Shown here: positions 13,615 through 21,682 of the stretch, piece by piece
How the letters are laid out: every line of letters begins with the position of its first letter
Position numbering within the stretch: position 1 is the first letter of the stretch
Translations under genes and position numbers: made by a program
DNA from: a virus
Strand: one strand, 5' to 3'
IMG/VR virus record: IMGVR_UViG_3300009436_000122
Coordinates: 1-22,332 of that record
Length of the DNA: 22,332 nucleotides
The notes under the pieces: model-generated
The model's input: the letters and a program-made list of their open reading frames with translations, nothing else
Told to the model about the DNA's origin: nothing
The model's database searches: none

Positions 13615-13884
13615 ATGGATAAACGAATAAACAACGGAGGTAAAAGAGAGGGTGCAGGTCGTAAAGGCAAAGCAGAGGAACAGAAACTAATAGAGAATCT
13701 TACACCTATGAATCCTGATGCTTTAAAGTCATTAGAGATAGGTTTAAAGAACAAGGAACAATGGGCAGTTAAATTATTCTTTGAATACTTTTATGGTAGA
13801 CCTCAACAAAGAGTTGATGTTACCAGTAATAGTGAAACATTAAATATACCTATAATAAACTTCATTGAATCCGAAACTGAATAA
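13615..13884 (+). CDS. terS: Terminase small subunit-like protein
   Basis: The ATG at 13615 is preferred to the TTG at 13591, which lies within the TAGATTTG element. The 89-residue product begins MDKRINNGGKREGAGRKGK, and the GGKREGAGRK block is characteristic of small terminase-associated proteins (DUF5681-like) in phages. It then forms two or three helices (DALKSLEIGLKNKEQWAVKLFFEYFYGRPQQ). Small subunits recognise the packaging site and regulate the large subunit. The gene overlaps the start of the large-subunit gene by 20 bases, which supports the assignment. It is short for a full TerS, so an accessory role cannot be excluded. Confidence 0.75.
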   Translation: MDKRINNGGKREGAGRKGKAEEQKLIENLTPMNPDALKSLEIGLKNKEQWAVKLFFEYFYGRPQQRVDVTSNSETLNIPIINFIESETE

Positions 13885-15073
13885 AAAGTATAGTGTACTA
13901 TTTTCTTCTGATTGTAGATACTATATAATTACAGGAGGGCGAGGTTCAGGTAAGTCCTATGCAGTAACTGTATTTCTTACTTTGCTTACAATGGCACAAG
14001 GCATAAGAGTTTTGTTTACAAGATACACTATGGTATCTGCACATCTATCTATTATACCTGAGTTTTTAGAAAAGATAGGTTTATTAGGATATGATTCTAT
14101 CTTTAGTATTAATAAATCAGAAGTAGTAAATGAATCAACTAAAAGTGATATACTATTTAGAGGGATTAAAACTTCATCAGGTAATCAGACAGGTAATTTA
14201 AAATCTTTAACTAATGTTTCAAATTGGATTTTAGATGAAGCAGAAGAACTTGTTGATGAGAATATATTTGATACTATTGATTTAAGTATAAGAGAGAAGA
14301 ACATACAGAATAGAATTATATTAATACTTAATCCTACAACTAAAGAGCATTGGATATATAAAAGATTCTTTGAAGATAAAGGTATACAAGCAGGTTTTAA
14401 TGGTATTAAAGATAATGTCTGTTACATTCATTCTACTTACTTAGATAACAAGCAGAACCTATCAGATAGTTTCTTAGAAAGGATATATACACTTAAAGAA
14501 AACAATCCTAAAAAATATCTACACAAAATTCTTGGAGGTTGGTTAGATAAAGCAGAGGGTGTAGTATTTGATAACTGGACAATAGGGGATTTTAATCCTG
14601 ATGGTTTACAAACATCTTGTGGTATGGACTTTGGATTTTCTATTGATCCTGATAGTCTTACAGAAGTAGCTATAGATAAAAGAAAGATGAAGATATACAT
14701 TAAGGAACACATTTACAGAAATGGTTTAAAATCTCATGAGTTAGCTAAGATTATATTAGACAAGGTAGAAAACAAATTAATAATAGCAGATAGTGCTGAA
14801 CCAAGACTAATAGAAGATTTAAGGCATCTAGGAGTTAATATAAGACCAGTTAAGAAAGGAACTATAGAAAGTGGTGTAACTCGTATGCAAGACTATCAAT
14901 TAGTTGTTACTGCTGAATCTACTAACATAGCTAAAGAATTAAACAATTATGTATATGCAGACAAAGGTTCTAAGTTATATGTAGATAATTACAATCATGC
15001 CATAGATGGAATCCGTTATAACGTTATATATCATTTAGACAATCCAAACTTAGGTAAATACTATGTGCAATAA
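13865..15073 (+). CDS. terL: Terminase large subunit
   Basis: The 402-residue protein has both domains of a packaging motor. The ATPase part has Walker A GGRGSGKS at 24-31 and Walker B WILDE at 121-125 with the catalytic E125. The RNase H-like nuclease part has three acidic residues, D255 (CGMDFGFS), D309 (LIIADSAEPR) and D381 (NYNHAIDGIRY). It pumps DNA into the prohead through the portal and cuts the concatemer. An in-frame TAA at 13856-13858 and absence of ATG force a TTG start at 13865, inside terS. A terminator-like hairpin follows the stop. The assignment is secure. Packaging type (headful or cos) cannot be told without a family tree. Confidence 0.95.
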   Translation: MNPKLNKKYSVLFSSDCRYYIITGGRGSGKSYAVTVFLTLLTMAQGIRVLFTRYTMVSAHLSIIPEFLEKIGLLGYDSIFSINKSEVVNESTKSDILFRGIKTSSGNQTGNLKSLTNVSNWILDEAEELVDENIFDTIDLSIREKNIQNRIILILNPTTKEHWIYKRFFEDKGIQAGFNGIKDNVCYIHSTYLDNKQNLSDSFLERIYTLKENNPKKYLHKILGGWLDKAEGVVFDNWTIGDFNPDGLQTSCGMDFGFSIDPDSLTEVAIDKRKMKIYIKEHIYRNGLKSHELAKIILDKVENKLIIADSAEPRLIEDLRHLGVNIRPVKKGTIESGVTRMQDYQLVVTAESTNIAKELNNYVYADKGSKLYVDNYNHAIDGIRYNVIYHLDNPNLGKYYVQ

Positions 15074-15074
15074 A

Positions 15075-15106
15075 AAAAGGTGCAATTCTAAGAATTAACA
15101 CCTTTT
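15075..15106 (+). terminator. Terminator-like hairpin after terL
   Basis: AAAAGGTG (15075-15082) pairs with CACCTTTT (15099-15106). An inner stem AATTC/GAATT (15084-15088 with 15092-15096) extends it, closed by a TAA loop. The descending arm ends in four T, so it could work as an intrinsic terminator for the terS-terL unit. It is the main feature of the 106-base gap at 15074-15179. Confidence 0.6.
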
Positions 15107-15162
15107 AACTAATTAAAGCTATGAAAACGATGCAATACTACGATATTAAACTAAATTAACCA

Positions 15163-15177
15163 AATTTCTATTATATA
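15163..15177 (+). repeat. 15-base late element, copy 2 (before the tail unit)
   Basis: AATTTCTATTATATA, identical to 13570-13584. It ends 2 bases before the ATG of the tail chaperone gene, so if it were a promoter the transcript would have to start within the gene; it might instead act as a translation or operator element. Confidence 0.5.
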
Positions 15178-15179
15178 TT

Positions 15180-15824
15180 ATGCAGGTAAAAATTAAAAAA
15201 GATGGTAAGCAAAAAAACTACAATCTTATTAATAGTTGGGAAGATGTAACACTTGAGAAATGGTCTAAACTAATTAATAGTCAAACCAAATCTAAAACAA
15301 AAGAAGCATTAGATACAATAAGTGTTTTATCTGATATACCTGCAAAACTTATTAAGGAGTTAAAGATTAGTGATGTATCAGTTATTTTAAGTAAGATAGC
15401 TGAGTTACAATCTAAAGCAAATAGTACCTTAAGAAGAATTATTAAAGTAGATGGTGTTGAGTATGGGTTTCATCCTAGTTTATCAGATATTAGTTTAGGA
15501 GAATATGCAGACTTAGAAACATATATACAAAACGGAGTAGAAAAAAACTTGCCTAATATAATGGCAGTTCTTTATAGACCGATTGTAGAAAAGAAAAATA
15601 AATTTTATACCATTACATCTTATGATGGTAGTGGTGTAAGAGTTAGGGCAGAGAAATTTAAACAGATGAAAGCAATTGATGTTAATAGTGCTTTGGTTTT
15701 TTTTTGGACTTTAGGCAACAAACTGTCAACGATTTTGCCATTGTATTTAATGGAACAAACGAAGAAAGTGATAGAATCTCTACAGATGAACAATTCGCAA
15801 AAAAGTGGAGTTGGTTTGGTATAA
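15180..15824 (+). CDS. Tail assembly chaperone, zero-frame product (gpG-like)
   Basis: A 214-residue protein opening MQVKIKKDGKQKNYNLINSWEDVTLEKW, followed by helical segments and FHPSLSDISLGEYADLE and IMAVLYRPI. These features recur in Bacteroidota phage proteins encoded at the start of tail modules that I interpret as tail assembly chaperones. Near the C-terminus the codons GTT TTT TTT TGG form a run of nine T (15697-15705), at which the -1 frame opens into a second coding region. After the T run the zero frame continues for 39 residues (WTLGNKLSTILPLYLM...). The protein would assist polymerisation of tail tube around the tape measure and is not expected in the virion. The chaperone call rests on gene order and the frameshift more than on motifs. 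Confidence 0.62.
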   Translation: MQVKIKKDGKQKNYNLINSWEDVTLEKWSKLINSQTKSKTKEALDTISVLSDIPAKLIKELKISDVSVILSKIAELQSKANSTLRRIIKVDGVEYGFHPSLSDISLGEYADLETYIQNGVEKNLPNIMAVLYRPIVEKKNKFYTITSYDGSGVRVRAEKFKQMKAIDVNSALVFFWTLGNKLSTILPLYLMEQTKKVIESLQMNNSQKSGVGLV

Positions 15825-15949
15825 TGTATAGATTAACAAATGGAGAGATAGTAAATTTAGAAAGGATAACAAAGTTAAGTTTATATGAATGTTTAACTTG
15901 GTTAAGTTACGAAGTAGATTTAAATGAAATAAAAACAGTTCAAAGATGA
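15180..15949 (+). CDS. Tail assembly chaperone, -1 frameshift fusion product (gpGT-like, predicted)
   Basis: Predicted joint product: the first 175 codons of the zero frame through the second TTT (15702-15704), then the -1 frame from base 15704 to the stop at 15947-15949, about 256 residues in all. The -1 segment encodes DFRQQTVNDFAIVFNG and then FAKKWSWFGIMYRLTNGEIVNLERITKLSLYECLTWLSYEVD, which has the conserved look of a tail chaperone C-domain. In the -1 frame there are stops (TGA, TAA, TAG) just upstream of the T run and no ATG before the KKWSWFG core, so independent initiation is unlikely apart from a TTG in the T run itself. The next gene overlaps its stop as ATGA. A homopolymer sequencing error is the main alternative. 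Confidence 0.6.
15698..15705 (+). other. Putative -1 ribosomal frameshift site (T run) with downstream hairpin
   Basis: In the zero frame the run reads T TTT TTT (15698-15704) before TGG, matching the X XXY YYZ slippery form. Eight to nine bases downstream GGCAA (15714-15718) can pair with TTGCC (15735-15739) as a 5-bp stem with a 16-base loop, which is a modest stimulator. Confidence 0.6.
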
Positions 15950-16440
15950 CACATTTTAAAAATTACAACAACACGATAGATACCTTAAAACAATTAGGTT
16001 CTAATCACTATCAGATTAAAACTGTTACTACTGGAGATATTTGGGAGATTGATTTAGAGAAAAATACTTTATTTCCTTTAATGCACATCAATCCAATTAA
16101 TGCAGTAGCTGGTACTCATCAAATGACTTTAAACTTTCAAATCTTTATTATGGATTTAGTATTTAATGATGAGAGTAATGAGCAAGAAGTCTTATCAGAT
16201 TGTTTAAGTATATGTAATGATCTAATAGGTACACTAAAGAACGGAGAGAGTCTTTATCTGTCAGGTGCAAGTCAAGGAGAAAGTCCTGCATACTTTACAG
16301 AGGGAGATGTAACTATAGAACCATTTACAGAAAGATTTGATAACTCAGTTACTGGTTGGGTATTTACTTTACCAATAATAATAGAGAATAACTACAATAC
16401 TTGTATAGCACCACAAGCAACAACATACGCAGGTAAATAA
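15946..16440 (+). CDS. Tail-module structural protein (tail completion/terminator-like)
   Basis: The 164-residue protein starts in the stop of the chaperone fusion (ATGA). It has an N-terminal helix (YNNTIDTLKQLGSNHYQIKT) and strands with HQMTLNFQIFIMDLVFNDESNEQEVLSDCLSICNDLIGTL at 57-97, followed by FTERFDNSVTGWVFTLPIIIEN. The DESNE..VLSD helix and FTERF.....GW.F strand are a recognisable pair in Bacteroidota phage tail modules. The layout (helix, sheet with an inserted helix) is that of tail terminator or tail completion proteins. The role is inferred from layout and position; no biochemical motif is present. Confidence 0.55.
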   Translation: MTHFKNYNNTIDTLKQLGSNHYQIKTVTTGDIWEIDLEKNTLFPLMHINPINAVAGTHQMTLNFQIFIMDLVFNDESNEQEVLSDCLSICNDLIGTLKNGESLYLSGASQGESPAYFTEGDVTIEPFTERFDNSVTGWVFTLPIIIENNYNTCIAPQATTYAGK

Positions 16441-16508
16441 TGTTTAAAATAAAAATAGGAAAATTAACAATACAATTAATACCACCAAAAATAACTTATA
16501 AAATATAA
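16440..16508 (+). CDS. Very small ORF (22 aa)
   Basis: An ATG overlapping the previous stop (TAATG) opens a 22-codon frame (MFKIKIGKLTIQLIPPKITY...) that ends 2 bases before the next gene, so the whole 70-base gap is used. The product is basic with alternating hydrophobic residues. The junctions on both sides suggest translation, perhaps only to couple its neighbours. Confidence 0.4.
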   Translation: MFKIKIGKLTIQLIPPKITYKI

Positions 16509-16510
16509 TT

Positions 16511-16954
16511 ATGGCAGATTTAACAACAACACTATCTGAATCAGTAACACTTAATGGTGCAGTTAGAGGAACAACAAACACAGTAACAACTACAGGAATA
16601 AATAATGTTTATGAAAGAATTGTAACTTGTACAATAGATGAAACAACACATCTTGCAACTTTTAATTCTGATTCTTTTGGTTCAGCAGTTCAAATAGACA
16701 AACAAGATGTAAGGTATATCAGAATAACAAATCTTGATGCTACAAACACTTTAGAATTAGCAGTAGTTGGTGCAGCTACATTATACCAAGTATTACTAAA
16801 AGCAGGTCAATCACATATACTTTGTGCAGCAGAAGCAGTTATGTTAGCAGAAGCAGATACATCTCCTAGCTTTGGTACTATGGCTGACTTAACAAGTATT
16901 CAAGTTGAACCTGTTGCTACTTTAGATGTAGAAGTATTTGTAGCTAGTGTATAG
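16511..16954 (+). CDS. Probable virion structural protein (147 aa, beta-rich)
   Basis: A 147-residue protein with low charge, rich in Thr, Ala and Val (MADLTTTLSESVTLNGAVRG...) and with alternating strand patterns, including VRYIRITNLDATNTLELAVVG and LLKAGQSHILCAAEAVML. This type of sequence is typical of beta-sandwich virion proteins and recurs in flavobacterial phage tail modules. Its place after the chaperone and before the gp10-like protein suggests a tail tube or small structural component. It is short for a major tail protein. An ATG follows an A-rich leader. Structural nature is likely; the precise part is not known. Confidence 0.55.
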   Translation: MADLTTTLSESVTLNGAVRGTTNTVTTTGINNVYERIVTCTIDETTHLATFNSDSFGSAVQIDKQDVRYIRITNLDATNTLELAVVGAATLYQVLLKAGQSHILCAAEAVMLAEADTSPSFGTMADLTSIQVEPVATLDVEVFVASV

Positions 16955-17475
16955 TGGAAGCAATAGAAAGATACTTAAATAGCTTTGGACAAAGTGTAGT
17001 AAATAAATCAAAAGGTATACTTAAAAAAAAGAAAAAGGTAGTAACTGGAACTCTTTTAAATAGTATATCTTATACTTTAAGTGAAAGTAAGCAAGGATTT
17101 ACATTAAAGTTTTTAATGGCTGACTATGGTAAGTTTATAGACAAAGGGGTATCAGGATCAAAAAAAGATAGATATTATGTAGACTATAAAGGAAAGAAAA
17201 GAAAAAGTCCTTTTACTTATGGTAAAACAAGAGATGGTAGTTTAACTAGGGCATTAGATAAATGGATTGTAATGCGAGGTATAGCACCAAGAGATGATAA
17301 AGGTAGGTTTATATCTCGTAAGAGTTTAAAGTTCCTTATAGCTAGAAAAATATATACACAAGGTAAAGAGGGAATTAGTTTCTTTCAAAAACCATTAAAA
17401 TTAGAAATGAAAGGTTTTACTACATCAATGGGTAAGGCACTTAAAGAAGATATAATAAATACAATAGAGAAATGA
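16954..17475 (+). CDS. HK97 gp10-like neck/tail completion protein
   Basis: It starts with GTG overlapping the previous TAG (TAGTG). The 173-residue basic protein has VTGTLLNSISYTL at 30-42 and ADYGKFIDKGVSG at 56-68, the two landmark motifs of HK97 gp10-type proteins (a loop after the first helices and Y..Y...v..G near the sheet). It ends in a helix with MGKALKEDIINTI. Such proteins join the neck to the tail, or form part of the tail completion ring, in siphovirus-like phages. The long basic insert (SGSKKDRYYVDYKGKKRKSP, a lysine-rich loop) could contact DNA in the channel, which is speculative. It overlaps the next gene by ATGA. Confidence 0.66.
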   Translation: MEAIERYLNSFGQSVVNKSKGILKKKKKVVTGTLLNSISYTLSESKQGFTLKFLMADYGKFIDKGVSGSKKDRYYVDYKGKKRKSPFTYGKTRDGSLTRALDKWIVMRGIAPRDDKGRFISRKSLKFLIARKIYTQGKEGISFFQKPLKLEMKGFTTSMGKALKEDIINTIEK

Positions 17476-18929
17476 TAATAGAACAAAAACCTTTATATAA
17501 TACTTTACCAATAGGACAAGATATAATGTTTACAGTATCAGATGAAACTATTATAGTAAATAATTTTCAGCCAAAATTTACTGCTGAAGTTTATGTTGCA
17601 GATGAATCTAGTAATTTAGGTTTAATTGCATCAAAAGTTGCAACATTAAAAGTAACTCCTAATAACAAAGGTGTAGGTATTTTTTCTTTACAATCAATAT
17701 TAGAAAGTTATGTAGAATCTCAACAAGAAGGTGTTAATTATTTACAAACCAGTATTAGTCAGTTTAAAGGAGTTAATTATTCATTAGACAATCCACATCC
17801 AATACATCTTATAGATAAGTTTTGTGTTAATACTAAAAATGCTAAATATTTTGCAATATCATTTAACGTTGAATATTATGAAACAAATACATTAGATGTT
17901 TTAAAATTTGGTAAATCTGTAAGAACAGAAAACTATTTATATTTTAACGGAGTTTTAGATTATGATGAACCTTTAGTATTAGATAAATCAAATTATGGTT
18001 ATAATTTAAATGTTCCTAAATTAATTTTTAATGATACTTACGGAAGTTTAGGAAAGTTTATAAGTAACGCACCTATAGAACAATATGCACGATTAGAAGA
18101 TTATGGTACACTATCATTTTTTAATTTCTTAAACACATCTACAAATAGTTTTCAAGTAGGTACTGATAATGCTACTAATAACAGGGTAGACAATATAGAA
18201 ATAAGTCTGTATAATAGTGCAGGTGCATTATTAGTTAGTCCTTTCCAAATAGATTGTATTGATAATAATGGAGGTTGGCAACATATAACAGATTTTTCTG
18301 CTGCTAGACTTTTATACTTTGGTGCTTTTCCTGCTAATTTAGATGGATGGAGTACAGTTTGGGATACATATAAAACACAAGTAAGTTATTATACTATAAA
18401 AGCATTTGATGATCAAACTACTGAAATAAGCCAATTATATAAAATTAACATAGTAGGTAATGATTGTAAAGGTTTTGAATCAATTAGATTAACTTGGTTA
18501 AATCAATGGGGAACTTGGGATTATTATACTTTTAAAAAGAAATCAGTTAAGTCATTACAAACAAATAGAACATCATATACACAACAAGGAGGTACTTGGA
18601 ACAGTAATACATTTAGAATAAATGGGTATAAAGGTGGAAAGAAAAACTTTAGAGTAAATACAAAACAACTTATAACAATTAATACAGATTATATATTAGA
18701 TAGTGAAGCAGTTTGGTTTGAAGATTTAATAAATAGTCCTGAAGTGTATTTGTTAAATAGTTTTAATAGTTCTTTACAAGATAATAGAAGTGGTATAACA
18801 AATAAATATGTAGAACCTGTAACATTAACTACATCAAGTTATACTAGGAAAACTAAAGCTAATGATAAGCTAATACAATATACTTTTCAATTAGAAAAAA
18901 CTAAAAACAAAAGAACACAAGCAATATAA
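17472..18929 (+). CDS. Tail tip/baseplate structural protein (485 aa)
   Basis: A 485-residue beta-rich protein. The N-terminal 115 residues look like a sandwich domain (IGQDIMFTVSDETIIVNNFQPKFTAEVYV...). The middle contains GWQHITDFSAARLLYFGAFPANLDGWSTVW, and the region about 330-350 has FESIRLTWLNQWGTWDYYTFKKKS, a block I associate with Bacteroidota phage tail proteins next to the large hub protein. The C-terminus (YTRKTKANDKLIQYTFQLE) is strand-like. The role is probably a distal tail or baseplate component linking the tube and the hub. It is coupled on both sides (ATGA before, TAATG after). The exact component is not determined. Confidence 0.58.
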   Translation: MIIEQKPLYNTLPIGQDIMFTVSDETIIVNNFQPKFTAEVYVADESSNLGLIASKVATLKVTPNNKGVGIFSLQSILESYVESQQEGVNYLQTSISQFKGVNYSLDNPHPIHLIDKFCVNTKNAKYFAISFNVEYYETNTLDVLKFGKSVRTENYLYFNGVLDYDEPLVLDKSNYGYNLNVPKLIFNDTYGSLGKFISNAPIEQYARLEDYGTLSFFNFLNTSTNSFQVGTDNATNNRVDNIEISLYNSAGALLVSPFQIDCIDNNGGWQHITDFSAARLLYFGAFPANLDGWSTVWDTYKTQVSYYTIKAFDDQTTEISQLYKINIVGNDCKGFESIRLTWLNQWGTWDYYTFKKKSVKSLQTNRTSYTQQGGTWNSNTFRINGYKGGKKNFRVNTKQLITINTDYILDSEAVWFEDLINSPEVYLLNSFNSSLQDNRSGITNKYVEPVTLTTSSYTRKTKANDKLIQYTFQLEKTKNKRTQAI

Positions 18930-21682
18930 TGTCAATACAATTAGTTTTATATCCACAAAATCATGATGGAGTTTATACTACTACATCTTTTCCTGTATTA
19001 AGAGAATATGTATCAGATGGTAAGTTTTTTAATTCTATTAATTTTTTATCAGGATATGATGCACCAACTACATCTACAAATCCTGCATTTGATGCTTTAA
19101 CATCTTCTCCTGCTATACCATCATGGAAAAAATTTAGAAGTACAAATACATCGGGTATATATGGTATTACAACTATGCCATCTCAAAGTTTTCTTAATAG
19201 ACTTGTTATAAATTCTTCATCAAGTAATTTATCAAGTAGTGGTGTATATCAAAAAATACAAAATTTATATGTAGGTGTACAATATGAATTAAATATAAAT
19301 ATAACACAAGCAGGTGCAGGAGGTATTTTAATAATTGGTAATTCTTTATCTACTAACACAATAGGAGGAGGTTTGGTAACTCAATTAAGTACATCAGCTA
19401 CTGGAACACAAACAATATTATTTACTGCTGCTAATACTACAGAAACATTAATATTAGATTATAGGAATAGTAATGGAACTACAATTAGAATAAATAAAAT
19501 TAGTATAAAAGATAAAGTAAATGCACCATCTCAAACTTACGGAGAATTATCAGATGGACAAGTAATCTGTGATACTTATGAAGAAGAAGATATACCATTA
19601 ACTTTATCAATAGATAACTTTAAAAATGTAGCTGAAAAAGTACAGAGTTATTCTAAAGATTTTAATTTACCTGCAACAAAAAGAAACAACAAAATATTTA
19701 CACATTTATTTGAAGTAACTAAAACACAAGATGGTTTAAGTTTTAATCCTTATGTAAAAACTGAATGTATATTAAAACAAGATGGTTATACTATATTTCA
19801 GGGTTTTCTTAAATTAATAGACATAGTAAACAAAGAAGAAGAAATTAGTTATAATGTTAATTTATATTCAGAACCTATTGCGTTAAAAGATATATTAGAA
19901 AATAAAAAGTTTAGAGATTTAGATTTTTCTGAATTAGAACATGATTACAACAAAACAAATATAAAAGCAAGTTGGTATGATTCTACTGGTATTACATTAA
20001 ATACTCCATTAAGTACAGATTCTAATGCTTATGATCCTACTTTAACAGATCCTACATTACATACAACTGTATTAAAATACCCTTTTGTAAATTGGGTAGG
20101 AGATTTTGAATTAGATGCAAACGATAATATTATACTTGCAAGTTTAGAAGATGCTTTTAGACCATTTATAAATTGTAAATATATCTTAGATCAAATATTT
20201 AGAGATACAAATATTTTTACATACACTTCAGAATTTTTAAATACTTCAAGATTTACAGATTTGTTTATGGACTTTAATTGGGGAGAAGGTAATGCACCAA
20301 ACGATATAGTTCATTTAGGAGAAGCATCACTATCAACTGATGATAACATTGTTAATACATTTACACCTTTAAATTTTGATGCTACAACTTTTACACCTGA
20401 TTTTGGATTTGATTTGTCTACAGATATTTTTACTTGTACTGCTGACAACACAATATATCAATTTAATTATGGTGCAAGATTTGTATGGTCTGATGTAAGT
20501 AGTGCTTTACAAGTAAGATGGTTAAAAACTTCAGGTGGTGTTACTACTGTAATTAATCTTCAAGGTACAGTAGTTACTTCAGGTTCTTTACCTTTTCAAT
20601 ATCTTTATCAAGGTACTATTAATGTAACTTTAGATGATGGAGATACTTTACAATTTCAGGCAGTATCAACTGTTTCTTCAGGTATTAAATGCACATCAGC
20701 ATTAATTACTGGTTCGGTAACTTTTACTACAATGACTAATTCAATTTTATTAAACACTTTAAGAGGGGATTTAGGTCAGTGGGAATATTTAAAAGGATTT
20801 TTTAATATGTTTAACTTAGTTGTATTACAAGATAAAAACAATCCTAATAATTTAATTATAGAACCATACAATGATATATTTATTAAAAACACTTCAGGAA
20901 CTTCTTTAGCATCTAGAAGTATATTACATGATTGGACAGATAAAATAGATGTTACTGAAATAAAACTATCTCCATTAGAATTAGTTAAAAAAACTATTTT
21001 TAAATATGTTGATGATGATGGAGATTATCCTAGAAATCTTTATAAAAATACAACTAATAAAGATTATGGTAGTTATTCTTATCCATCTTCTTTAAATCCT
21101 GATTTAACTTTACTTACTGGAGAAGAAGAAATATTAGCTACACCATTTGCATCAACTGTTGTAAAACCAATAGCAGATTATTTAGGAGAATTTATAGTAC
21201 CTGTAATCTATTCATCAAATGATGATAATACAGAATTTGAAAGTTTTAATAATAAACCAAGAATACTTTATAAAGTTTCTGCTAGTCCTTTTACTTTGTC
21301 AGGTTCAGTAACATATAAAATACCTACACAAAATTCAGTATCTGGAGAAAATGCTGAAGATTATTTGAGATTTAGTCATACTTCTGCTTTACCATCTACA
21401 ATAGATGATTCAGATTTAAATTATGGAGAGATTCAATTAATAGGTACTGTAGGAGATTCTCCTGTAGATAATTTATATAATACTTATTGGAGTCCTTACT
21501 ATGATGAGTTATATAATTCTGATACAAGATATATGACATTAAAAGTAAACCTTAACGCAGCAGATATTAACCAGTTTAATTTTTTTGATCAAGTAATGAT
21601 AAAAAATAGAAACTATAGAGTTAATAAAATAGAATACAAGCCAAATGATTTATCAACTGTTGAATTTATACTTATACCATAA
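18929..21682 (+). CDS. Large tail hub/baseplate protein with jelly-roll insertions (917 aa)
   Basis: The 917-residue protein has a conserved-looking core at about 205-335 (ISIDNF...VAEKVQSYSKDFNLPATKRNNKIFTHL, then FNPYVKTECILKQDGYTIFQGFLKLIDI), in which KSYSK.F.LP.TK.NN..F.H.F recalls a tail hub family of Bacteroidota phages. It is interrupted by two domains: about 35-195 (from NFLSGYD to INKISIKD), similar to a carbohydrate-binding jelly roll, and about 465-600 (YQFNYGARFVW, VTLDDGDTLQFQAVS), like a C1q/TNF-type jelly roll. The C-terminal half ends with NQFNFFDQVMIKNRNYRVNKIEYKP. It would form the tip hub and may contact host glycans through the inserts. No lysozyme motif is seen. Confidence 0.6.
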   Translation: MSIQLVLYPQNHDGVYTTTSFPVLREYVSDGKFFNSINFLSGYDAPTTSTNPAFDALTSSPAIPSWKKFRSTNTSGIYGITTMPSQSFLNRLVINSSSSNLSSSGVYQKIQNLYVGVQYELNINITQAGAGGILIIGNSLSTNTIGGGLVTQLSTSATGTQTILFTAANTTETLILDYRNSNGTTIRINKISIKDKVNAPSQTYGELSDGQVICDTYEEEDIPLTLSIDNFKNVAEKVQSYSKDFNLPATKRNNKIFTHLFEVTKTQDGLSFNPYVKTECILKQDGYTIFQGFLKLIDIVNKEEEISYNVNLYSEPIALKDILENKKFRDLDFSELEHDYNKTNIKASWYDSTGITLNTPLSTDSNAYDPTLTDPTLHTTVLKYPFVNWVGDFELDANDNIILASLEDAFRPFINCKYILDQIFRDTNIFTYTSEFLNTSRFTDLFMDFNWGEGNAPNDIVHLGEASLSTDDNIVNTFTPLNFDATTFTPDFGFDLSTDIFTCTADNTIYQFNYGARFVWSDVSSALQVRWLKTSGGVTTVINLQGTVVTSGSLPFQYLYQGTINVTLDDGDTLQFQAVSTVSSGIKCTSALITGSVTFTTMTNSILLNTLRGDLGQWEYLKGFFNMFNLVVLQDKNNPNNLIIEPYNDIFIKNTSGTSLASRSILHDWTDKIDVTEIKLSPLELVKKTIFKYVDDDGDYPRNLYKNTTNKDYGSYSYPSSLNPDLTLLTGEEEILATPFASTVVKPIADYLGEFIVPVIYSSNDDNTEFESFNNKPRILYKVSASPFTLSGSVTYKIPTQNSVSGENAEDYLRFSHTSALPSTIDDSDLNYGEIQLIGTVGDSPVDNLYNTYWSPYYDELYNSDTRYMTLKVNLNAADINQFNFFDQVMIKNRNYRVNKIEYKPNDLSTVEFILIP

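Noticed and set aside
15121-15159. 12-codon ORF (MKTMQYYDIKLN) between terL and the tail chaperone
   Set aside because: Too short to support as a gene, and no overlap or leader-peptide feature (such as repeated regulatory codons) is evident; noted only as part of the gap.
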